Source of the DNA: Treponema sp.
GTDB lineage: Bacteria; Spirochaetota; Spirochaetia; Treponematales; Treponemataceae
DNA length: 9,366 nt
Direction of reading: 5' to 3'
NCBI GenBank assembly: GCA_031290005.1
Contig: JAITOJ010000092.1
Coordinates: 1-9,366 of the forward strand
The position numbers and the translations under genes were made by a program. Of the stretch, positions 1-6,036 are shown one piece after another. Position 1 is the first letter of the stretch, and each line of letters begins with the position of its first letter. The notes below the pieces were generated by a model. The model was given only the letters and a program-made list of their open reading frames with translations, was not told the DNA's origin and searched no databases.

Positions 1-605
1 AGTTTCGGCCCGCTCATGCCCGCCTCAACGGTGATGGTCTGGTCAATTTCATTGAAGCGCACCACCTTGTTAAAGCGCAGCCGCATATCAAGGGAAACAC
101 CGCCTTTGACGCACTCCACACCGCGCGTAACCGAGGAGCCGCCGCCGTACACATAGAGCGGAATTTTTTCCGCTGTGCAATACGCGACAATCTGTTCGAT
201 CTGCTCTTTGGTGTCAGGATAGATAACCGCATCAGGCACGTTTTCCACAATCTTGTTCCGCAGACGCATGAGGTCGAACATGGTTTTTCCGTAGGCAACA
301 GAAAGACGCGCGTAGTCGTCGATGCGTACAAAATCATTACCCACAATGCTTTTGAATTGCTGAATCTGCGCATCGTTGAGCGTAATGGGCTTGTCGAATT
401 TGACCGCGTCAAGCCCCAGATCTTCACTGTATTCTTTGAATGTGTCATCGCCAAGACCAAATTGATTTTTTATTAATTTGTACAGCGCCTCTTTTGGCGC
501 CTTAATTTGCTCAGGGATTCCCCACTTAAAAATTGAGCGGTAGGAATTCGCCGGAACCGCTCCCTGATACCATGTTGGTTCAAAATCCCTGTACGGGTGT
601 GACAT
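1..605 (-). CDS. alkyl-DHAP-synthase-like FAD-binding oxidase, C-terminal part off the window
   Basis: The first 201 codons of an FAD-linked oxidase of the PCMH / FAD_binding_4 fold are visible; the catalytic C-terminal half lies beyond the left edge. The best family match I can make is alkyldihydroxyacetonephosphate synthase (AGPS), which swaps the acyl chain of acyl-DHAP for a fatty alcohol. Matching elements are an early KWG near residue 27, the stretch from RIDDYARLSVAYG (94-106) through the LMRLRNKIVENVPDAVIYP segment (112-130), and the flavin phosphate-binding loop YGGGSSVTRGVE (153-164), followed by ITVEAGMSG (191-199). A glycolate-oxidase-type (GlcD) activity on another 2-hydroxy or sugar acid cannot be excluded without the C-terminus. 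The start at 605 is well set: a perfect AGGAGG (612-617) abuts the stop codon of the kinase gene upstream (609-611). It is the last visible gene of the leftward operon, only 3 bases behind the kinase. No signal peptide is seen, so it should be cytoplasmic. Confidence 0.8.
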   Translation of the reverse strand, partial: MSHPYRDFEPTWYQGAVPANSYRSIFKWGIPEQIKAPKEALYKLIKNQFGLGDDTFKEYSEDLGLDAVKFDKPITLNDAQIQQFKSIVGNDFVRIDDYARLSVAYGKTMFDLMRLRNKIVENVPDAVIYPDTKEQIEQIVAYCTAEKIPLYVYGGGSSVTRGVECVKGGVSLDMRLRFNKVVRFNEIDQTITVEAGMSGPK

Positions 606-608
606 AAG

Positions 609-2156
609 TTACCTCCTGATTATTTCGTTTATCTCCTGATACAACGGAGACAATTTGCTGAACACTTTTACGAAAATCCTTTCGTATAATTCACGGTATA
701 CGGCGTGGTCGTTTTTATCGGGCAGAAATTCGTCCTTGACGTGCACCATGTGCTGTAAGCCCTCTTCGTAGGACGAAAAAATTCCTTTGGAGACAAAGGC
801 GCAGAGCGCCTCGCCGATTCCGCAGGCTTCGTGGGTTTGCGTACGGTACACGGGAATGCCGAATTGTGACGCGGTGATTTGGCACACTTCGTCGCTCCGT
901 GCGCCGCCTCCGGCGACAAAAATCTTTTTTGTGGTAAGTTTGCCGCGTTTTTGCAAGGTTTCCAGTCCCTGCATGAGTGCGAAATTCAGCCCTTCGATTA
1001 TGGCGCGGTACAGATGCATCCGCGTATGGCTGTCGGAAAAGCCAATCACCGCTCCCTTGGCGTGGGGCATGGTGAATACGGGCGTAAAGTAGGGTTGAAA
1101 GATGAGTCCGTCGCAGCCCGGCCTGATTTCTTTGAGCCGGTCGTCGAGCAGTTTTTCCGTGCTGACCCCGATTTTTTCCGCCTGGGCGTTTTCTTTTGCG
1201 GCGAACTCGCGCTTGAACCACGAGAGAAGCCAGTAGCCCCGGTAGATTTGCGCTTCAGGATTAAAGTAGCCTGGAACCACCGCCGCGTAGGCGGGCATAT
1301 TGGGGATGGGGTCAAAATAATGGCGGGTGGAAACCTGTACCGTTGCGGTGGTACCGAAACTCAGAGCGGCCTTTTCTTCGGAAAGGCACGAAAGCCCAAG
1401 GGTTTCGCAGCCTTTGTCACTTCCGGTTGCAATAAGCGGCAGCCCCGCCTTGATTCCTGTTTCTTCCGCCGCCTGTGGGGTAATCGTTCCCAGTACCGTA
1501 CCAGGATCAACCAGATCAAAAAGCCGGTCATCTTTAACCACAAAAATTATTCTGCGTAAATCGCTTTGTTTCATCCATGTGCGGCGTTTGTTGTCAAAGG
1601 GCAGATGTCCTCTCATGCTTGCGTTTGAATCCAGAAGGTTGCCGGTAAATTTGAAGTTGAGCCAGGTTGAAATCATGGCGAAGGTGCGCGTCTTTTCCCA
1701 CACCTCTTTTTCGTACACAGCAATCCAGTTACAGTGACTCTTTCTACGCTGAAGATCAACCTTGTCTTCCAGCATCGAAAGCTTGAGAAAGGCTTGAAAG
1801 GCTGCGGGCAGAGGCGGCAGGTCGTTCACCGTGCGGTCGTCAACCCAGACGATGGCGTCGCGCACCGGCTCGTTGTTTTTGTCAAGGCAGACACAGGTGT
1901 CACGGATGGTGGCGCAGGTAACGGCGATGATGTCGTCCCAGAGCACCCCCGCCTTTTCCTTGAGGGTGCGGCTTGTTTCGGCAAGGCTTTCCCAGTAGAA
2001 CTGCGCCTTCTGTTCCGCGCCGCCCGGTCTTTTTGAATAATACGGTTCAGCGTAGTCTTTTTGCGCCTTAAAAAGAATCGTCCCCACCGGGTCAATCAAA
2101 AGAGAACGCACGCTTTGCGTTCCCATGTCAAAGGCCAGGACCAGCGGGTCTTTCAT
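609..2156 (-). CDS. FGGY-family carbohydrate/polyol kinase (glycerol-kinase-like)
   Basis: A complete 515-residue FGGY kinase, of usual length for the family, that transfers phosphate from ATP to a sugar or polyol in the cytoplasm. Visible motifs are the first phosphate loop AFDMGTQSVR (8-17), AIVWVDDRT (101-109), the catalytic aspartate D247 in ATGSDKGCETLG, the ATP-side LSFGTTATV (265-273), the YFTPVFTMPHAKGAVIGF stretch (356-373), adenosine-binding VAGGGARSD (414-422), and HEACGIGEAL (442-451). Compared from memory with E. coli GlpK, the glycerol-contacting Arg-Glu pair appears here as R85-D86 and the Tyr in the PYFSG segment has no obvious equivalent, so glycerol is possible but not assured; xylulose, ribulose or another short polyol are alternatives. 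A GGGAGGA ribosome site (2161-2167) precedes the ATG. The gene lies 26 bases after the DUF1667 gene and 3 before the AGPS-like gene, which ties it to a polyol-phosphate oxidising pathway. Confidence 0.9.
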   Translation of the reverse strand: MKDPLVLAFDMGTQSVRSLLIDPVGTILFKAQKDYAEPYYSKRPGGAEQKAQFYWESLAETSRTLKEKAGVLWDDIIAVTCATIRDTCVCLDKNNEPVRDAIVWVDDRTVNDLPPLPAAFQAFLKLSMLEDKVDLQRRKSHCNWIAVYEKEVWEKTRTFAMISTWLNFKFTGNLLDSNASMRGHLPFDNKRRTWMKQSDLRRIIFVVKDDRLFDLVDPGTVLGTITPQAAEETGIKAGLPLIATGSDKGCETLGLSCLSEEKAALSFGTTATVQVSTRHYFDPIPNMPAYAAVVPGYFNPEAQIYRGYWLLSWFKREFAAKENAQAEKIGVSTEKLLDDRLKEIRPGCDGLIFQPYFTPVFTMPHAKGAVIGFSDSHTRMHLYRAIIEGLNFALMQGLETLQKRGKLTTKKIFVAGGGARSDEVCQITASQFGIPVYRTQTHEACGIGEALCAFVSKGIFSSYEEGLQHMVHVKDEFLPDKNDHAVYRELYERIFVKVFSKLSPLYQEINEIIRR

Positions 2157-2182
2157 AGCATCCTCCCTATAGTAATTCTGCG

Positions 2183-2539
2183 TTATTCTTTCAGCGCATT
2201 GCTCGAAGCGATAACATCCACCCCCAAGCCGAGTGCGTCTTTCACTACTGTTTCTCCTATACCGAGCGGTTTTTCCACCCTTATCCCGGCGAGTAAATGC
2301 ATAAGGTCGTTGATTTTTTCCTTAGGAATATCCTGTGCGGTACGCACCGGAAGCACGGGAACTTCTGCAAAAGAAGTGCGGACTGTGGTTGTTACTGTGC
2401 GCCGGGGGTTGGTCATTTCGGTTACGGCAAAGGCTTCCCCCCGCTTGCAGAGATTCCCGGCTACGCTAAAACCATTTGCACGTTGTTCAATGCGGAGACG
2501 GCAGCCATTAGGGCAGACGATGCAGATGTTTTCTTTCAT
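2183..2539 (-). CDS. DUF1667 four-cysteine protein, partner of the FAD oxidoreductase
   Basis: A complete 118-residue member of DUF1667. It has an N-terminal cysteine cluster C6-x2-C9-PNG-C13 followed by GNLCKRG with C31, and then the characteristic NPRRTVTTTVRT (44-55) and VLPVRTAQDIPKEKI (62-76) stretches. The four cysteines could hold an iron-sulfur cluster or zinc; the sequence alone does not decide which. The family is regularly found next to GlpA-like and HcnB/GlpB-like flavoproteins, and here its ATG overlaps the stop codon of the FAD oxidoreductase by four bases (ATGA), pointing to translational coupling and a shared complex. By position it may take the electron-transfer role of GlpC in the classical anaerobic glycerol-3-phosphate dehydrogenase, but it is much smaller than GlpC and shows no membrane segment. 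A GGAGG site (2544-2548) sits before the start. Family call firm, biochemical role inferred. Confidence 0.88.
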   Translation of the reverse strand: MKENICIVCPNGCRLRIEQRANGFSVAGNLCKRGEAFAVTEMTNPRRTVTTTVRTSFAEVPVLPVRTAQDIPKEKINDLMHLLAGIRVEKPLGIGETVVKDALGLGVDVIASSNALKE

Positions 2540-3891
2540 AAAGCCTCCGAAGAAGAATCACCTGCGGCGGTCTCGGCTGTTTCTACGGTAATGGTGATGC
2601 GGCTGCCAACGCCTAAGCTGACGTTTTTAAGGTCGAGGGTAATACGCTCCATTTCGGGCGGACGAAGGTGCTGATACTTCCGCGAAAAAAGCTCAGACGG
2701 CCCGGTGGCCGGCCTACGCACAGCTGTCTCCAGCATAAAACGGATCCGCACGGACGAGCGTTCTTCACGAACCCGAAAAAACACCGTGATAGTATCTTCA
2801 AGGGAATCAAGATTAACAAGCTGCGGCGTTACGGCAAGAATATCTTTGCCTGGACAGATTTCAGCGTAACGGGGCGATGCGGGAACTGCCTGGTGTGCCG
2901 CAAAAGCCGCTGCCATCCGGCCAGCGGTCTCCCCACTTTCCGACACATAATCTACCAAGTCGTTTACCTGTAGTGCGTTACCGCAGCTAAACACACCTGG
3001 AATTTTTGTCATGTTGTGCTGGTCGCAGATGGGGCCTTTTGTGGCCGTGCTTAAGGGCACACCGATACTTTCGGCAAGTTCATTTTCGGGGATGAGTCCC
3101 ACCGACAGAATAAGCCCGTCACATTCAATACGTTCTGCGGTGCCGGGGATAGGCTCCATTGCCACCTGCATGATTTCTACCGCCTCAATCCGGTTCCTTC
3201 CGAACACACGGGTGACCGTTTTACTGAGGTGCAGGGGAATATCAAAGTCGTCAAGACACTGGGCGATGTTCCGGGACAAACCCGACGGTGTGGATTTTGC
3301 CTCGTATACGCCGAGAACCTGGGCGCCTTCGAGGTACAGCCGCCGCGCCATGATAAGGCCGATGTCGCCGGAGCCTAGAATAACGCAGCGGTGGCAGGGG
3401 AGCTGCCCCAGAATATTCGTGTAGTACTGCGCTGAACCTGCCGTGAGAACACCCGCCGGGCGTGTGCCGTGAATGGCCACCTGTCGCGCTGTACGTTCAC
3501 GGCATCCGGTGGAAAGTATCAGTGTTTTGGTAGAAATCGTTTCCATGCCCTTGGCGGACGTGATGGTAACGGCAAACCCCTGGGGAGTTTCGCCACTAGT
3601 AGCGCCCCTGGCATCAGATTTTCCGACAAGGACGCGGGTTACAAAACTCAAGGTACGCACTTCAACACGGGTTTGCGGAAGCTCGCGGATAAAACGGTAT
3701 GCGTATTCGGGGCCGCTCAGTTTGTCCTCAAAGCGCAAAAGACCGAATCCGTCATGGATGCACTGTTTGAGAATGCCGCCCAGACGGGCTTCCCGTTCAA
3801 TGAGCAGTACCTGCGCCCCTGCTTTGTCTGCGGCAATGGCGGCGGCCAACCCGGCAGGTCCGCCCCCAATGACCGTTACATCGTAGGTCAT
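2536..3891 (-). CDS. pyridine-nucleotide FAD oxidoreductase (GlpB/HcnB-like)
   Basis: A complete 451-residue two-dinucleotide-domain flavoprotein. The FAD site is VIGGGPAGLAAA (7-18) with E32 ending the second strand. GGILKQCIHDGFGL (38-51) contains C44 and is typical of the oxidoreductases paired with GlpA and DUF1667. STGCRERTARQ (127-137) follows, then a second nucleotide-binding loop ILGSGDIGLIMARRL (171-185), probably for NAD(H), and the closing FAD motif FSCGNALQVNDLVD (301-314). The C-terminal 100 or so residues form a separate, less recognisable domain that is common in this subgroup. The likely role is to pass electrons between the GlpA-like dehydrogenase and NAD or another carrier. 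The ATG overlaps the upstream dehydrogenase stop by four bases, with a GAGGAG site (3899-3904) inside that gene, and its own stop overlaps the DUF1667 start. No signal peptide or membrane helix, so it is cytoplasmic or peripheral. The exact acceptor is unknown. Confidence 0.9.
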   Translation of the reverse strand: MTYDVTVIGGGPAGLAAAIAADKAGAQVLLIEREARLGGILKQCIHDGFGLLRFEDKLSGPEYAYRFIRELPQTRVEVRTLSFVTRVLVGKSDARGATSGETPQGFAVTITSAKGMETISTKTLILSTGCRERTARQVAIHGTRPAGVLTAGSAQYYTNILGQLPCHRCVILGSGDIGLIMARRLYLEGAQVLGVYEAKSTPSGLSRNIAQCLDDFDIPLHLSKTVTRVFGRNRIEAVEIMQVAMEPIPGTAERIECDGLILSVGLIPENELAESIGVPLSTATKGPICDQHNMTKIPGVFSCGNALQVNDLVDYVSESGETAGRMAAAFAAHQAVPASPRYAEICPGKDILAVTPQLVNLDSLEDTITVFFRVREERSSVRIRFMLETAVRRPATGPSELFSRKYQHLRPPEMERITLDLKNVSLGVGSRITITVETAETAAGDSSSEAL

Positions 3892-5666
3892 GCTTCAGCT
3901 CCTCTGTTGCCCGGTAGGTTCACTTTGTCTGTGGTTCTATAAGAAGATTTTGTCTGTCCGCAGAGGACGCTGCCCCGTCCGTTTTTTGTTACCGCTTCAA
4001 GGGGGATGTTTTTTTCCGTGGCGATGAGGTTAAGTATCAGGGGGCCGCAGAAGCCGCCCTGACAGCGGCCCATGCCGGGACGAACCCGGCGTTTTACGCC
4101 GTCCACCGTATCGCAGGGAATGGGACGCCGTAGGGCGTCGAGGATCTCGCCCTTGCTGACTTCTTCACAGCGGCAGAGAATGATGCCGTAATCGGGATTC
4201 CGCTGTATCAGTTCATGCCGCGCGTTTTCATCCATGGCGGCAACATGGGGGATAGGATCCCGTACAGGATTAAATGCCTCGTTCATTGCCGGAGGTGCGT
4301 CAAAAAAACACCCAAGGATTTCGGCGGCAAAGCGCGCAGCATCTACCGCAATGGCGGGGGCGGCGGTAAGTCCTGGCGACTGAATACCAGCGGCGTGGAC
4401 GATATTCACCGTGTTGTGTCCTTTGGAAACCACAAAGTCTTCTTCGTAGGTTGGCGCACGGACCCCCGTAAAATAGGTGATAATCTGCCCCTGATTCAAC
4501 GCGGGAGCTGTGGCCCTGAATTTTGCAAAGGTTGCGTCCACCGATTCTTTTGCGGTGGCGTAGTTTTCCCGCTCATAAGTTTCCACCGCGTCAGGGCCAA
4601 CCAAAAGATTGCCATGGGCGGTGGTGATAAGTCCGCCGCCTTTTGAATGGGTGCTCTTTGCAATATCACCCAGCTTGCTCGCGCTGGTACGCACCAAATG
4701 GGGAGAGATTTTTTTGTCAAGGATGGAATTAGTGCCACGCCGGGGATGTATCGAAAAGAATTGGTCTCCCGCCATGGCGGCAACATCGTCGCTAAAGACA
4801 CCTGCGGCGTTCACAACCACTTTTGGATACACCGTTCCCCGGTTGGTTTTTACCGAAACAACGCGCCTGTCTTTTTTCTCCATACCCAGCACCGCAGTGT
4901 CAAGGCTCACCTGGGCCCCGTTTTGTACGGCATTTTCCGCGAATGCAATCGTCATGGTGAACGGGCACACAGCGCCTGTTGTGGGAAAGTGGAGCGCGGC
5001 AACAACATCGCGGTTTACACCGGGCTCCCGCTGCCGCAGCTCTTTTTTAAGCACGACGCGCGCGCCGGGAACCTCAAGACGCTTCCAATGAAAATAGGTC
5101 AGGTAGAGGAACGGTATCAAAAGAGGATTGGTAAAACACAGATACTGACCGCTTTGGGTAAACGGAACCCCCAGTTCGCGGGCAAGGCAGGCGTACATTC
5201 TGTTGCCCCGTTTGTTGTAGTAGTGTTTCTGTGTGCCGGGTTTCAGGTCAAGTCCGGAATGTACCATACCGTCGTTTCTGCCTGACGCCTGCATTCCCAC
5301 ATCGTGTTCTTTTTCGACAAGCAGCACCTTGAGTTTATAACGGGTTAATTCCCGGGCAATAGCAGCACCGGTAATCCCTGCGCCAATAACAAGCACATCA
5401 GGCACAAGGCCCTCAAGCGCGGAATCCATGACCGGTGGCAGCTTCGCAGGTGGTATTGTTCCTCCGGTCAATGCAATTTTGTTTACCAAACCGCGATACC
5501 GCCCCTTGAATCCCCGGATTGTTACCGCGATTCTTCCCGCCTTGACAATATCCTGCCAGTTGCCCAGCCTACCTTTAAGAACAAGGCAGCCATCTTCTTC
5601 AACTGGCACGACATCTTGCTTAAAGTGTTTAGTCAATGTATGGCTTAATCTTGCTATATATGACAT
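3888..5666 (-). CDS. GlpA-like FAD dehydrogenase with C-terminal BFD [2Fe-2S] domain
   Basis: A 592-residue FAD-dependent oxidoreductase of the DAO / anaerobic glycerol-3-phosphate dehydrogenase type. From the start used here there is an N-terminal segment of about 85 residues I do not recognise, then the FAD loop VLVIGAGITGAA (91-102) and E118, the ASGRNDGMVHSGL signature (127-139), VVVNAAGVFSD (283-293), the C-terminal FAD region HAAGIQSPGLTAAPAIA (424-440), and a BFD-like cluster with C498-x-C500 and C535-x4-C540. It probably oxidises glycerol-3-phosphate or a related polyol phosphate and hands electrons through its Fe-S site to the next two gene products. The frame stays open upstream to 5873, but none of the in-frame ATGs there (5732, 5744) has a ribosome site. 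I chose the ATG at 5666 because a strong promoter lies immediately upstream and the preceding peptide looks non-coding. The chosen start also lacks a ribosome site, so the N-terminus is less certain than the rest. Confidence 0.87.
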   Translation of the reverse strand: MSYIARLSHTLTKHFKQDVVPVEEDGCLVLKGRLGNWQDIVKAGRIAVTIRGFKGRYRGLVNKIALTGGTIPPAKLPPVMDSALEGLVPDVLVIGAGITGAAIARELTRYKLKVLLVEKEHDVGMQASGRNDGMVHSGLDLKPGTQKHYYNKRGNRMYACLARELGVPFTQSGQYLCFTNPLLIPFLYLTYFHWKRLEVPGARVVLKKELRQREPGVNRDVVAALHFPTTGAVCPFTMTIAFAENAVQNGAQVSLDTAVLGMEKKDRRVVSVKTNRGTVYPKVVVNAAGVFSDDVAAMAGDQFFSIHPRRGTNSILDKKISPHLVRTSASKLGDIAKSTHSKGGGLITTAHGNLLVGPDAVETYERENYATAKESVDATFAKFRATAPALNQGQIITYFTGVRAPTYEEDFVVSKGHNTVNIVHAAGIQSPGLTAAPAIAVDAARFAAEILGCFFDAPPAMNEAFNPVRDPIPHVAAMDENARHELIQRNPDYGIILCRCEEVSKGEILDALRRPIPCDTVDGVKRRVRPGMGRCQGGFCGPLILNLIATEKNIPLEAVTKNGRGSVLCGQTKSSYRTTDKVNLPGNRGAEA

Positions 5667-5701
5667 AAAATTAGTATACCATGGTTTGCATAAAAGCGCA
5701 A
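5666..5701 (-). promoter_or_regulatory. leftward operon promoter, apparently leaderless
   Basis: Reading the minus strand, a -35 box TTGCGC (5701-5696) is followed by exactly 17 bases and a -10 box TATACT (5678-5673) that is preceded by TGG, an extended -10 feature. Seven bases beyond the -10 box is the A of the ATG at 5666, so the predicted transcription start is the first base of the start codon. No Shine-Dalgarno lies between. It would drive all five leftward genes. This is pattern matching to sigma-70 consensus; no transcript end is known. Confidence 0.55.
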
Positions 5702-5944
5702 GAGCTATGTTGAATAAATCGTTTTTTTTCATATAGGCTATCATTTCAGCATCAACGAAAAAAGTTCTGGTAAAGCGTATTTTAGCGTTCAGGACCCGTG
5801 TAGTTCCGGTTAACAAACTGGGCGCCTGCACTATAAGAAAAAACCACGAAACAGGCGGGAAAACAGGTGGCAATTTGTGTCTCCGAATGTTCCATTTTTG
5901 CCCGATTTTATTTTTCGCACAGAGCGTTTCCCTTCATTGCAAGG

Positions 5945-5991
5945 TGGGGCGTGTCAAATAATTCTTTTCATTTTTTGCTTGACAAGCCCCA
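5945..5991. promoter_or_regulatory. inverted repeat overlapping the -35 box, candidate operator
   Basis: Two 13-base arms, TGGGGCGTGTCAA (5945-5957) and TTGACAAGCCCCA (5979-5991), are complementary at 12 of 13 positions, separated by 21 AT-rich bases. The arm centres are 34 bases apart, close to three helical turns, which would suit a protein that binds two half-sites on one face. The right arm contains the complete -35 hexamer of the outer-membrane gene, so occupancy would block RNA polymerase. No U-run follows on either strand, so a terminator is unlikely. The regulator is unknown; no regulator gene lies in this window. Confidence 0.45.
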
Positions 5992-6008
5992 TGGCCTCCG
6001 ACTATAAT
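5979..6008 (+). promoter_or_regulatory. consensus sigma-70 promoter of the outer-membrane protein gene
   Basis: Both hexamers match consensus exactly: TTGACA (5979-5984) and TATAAT (6003-6008), with 18 bases between them. Transcription should begin around 6015, giving a leader of roughly 20 bases that holds an AAAGGAGG ribosome site (6024-6031) five bases before the ATG at 6037. Such a strong promoter and ribosome site suit an abundant surface protein. Confidence 0.85.
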
Positions 6009-6036
6009 GGAAACATCTTAAGTAAAGGAGGATACT

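Larger units (their letters stand above)
5667..6036. other. divergent intergenic control region (370 bases)
   Basis: No gene is supported here. It separates the leftward redox operon from the rightward outer-membrane gene and is AT-rich near both ends. Apart from the two promoters and the inverted repeat listed separately, I see a weaker rightward candidate, TTAACA (5810-5815), 16 bases, TATAAG (5832-5837), which would give a leader of almost 200 bases carrying the inverted repeat. A run of eight T (5722-5729) is present but is not preceded by a hairpin. Both reading frames that run through this stretch (leftward from 5873, rightward from 5877) lack ribosome sites and cross the promoters, so I treat them as chance openings. 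Confidence 0.6.

Noticed and set aside
484..502. GGCGCC/GCGCC hairpin inside the AGPS-like gene
   Set aside because: Only five to six base pairs, within conserved coding sequence and without a U-run; explained by codon choice for Ala-Pro-Lys-Glu-Ala.
4232..4786. 15-base direct repeat CCATGGCGGCAACAT at 4232-4246 and 4772-4786
   Set aside because: Both copies encode Val-Ala-Ala-Met in the same gene and frame; no other sign of a mobile element or duplication, so probably chance.
5722..5729. Run of eight T as a possible terminator or second switch
   Set aside because: No stem precedes it on either strand, and it lies outside any gene I accept.
5810..5837. Second rightward promoter TTAACA, 16 bases, TATAAG
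   Set aside because: A fair match but far weaker than the consensus pair at 5979-6008 and with no gene of its own; mentioned only in the intergenic entry.
5667..5873. N-terminal extension of the GlpA-like protein up to 5873
   Set aside because: None of the in-frame ATGs (5732, 5744) has a Shine-Dalgarno, the peptide does not resemble the family, and it would run through the promoter that ends at 5666.
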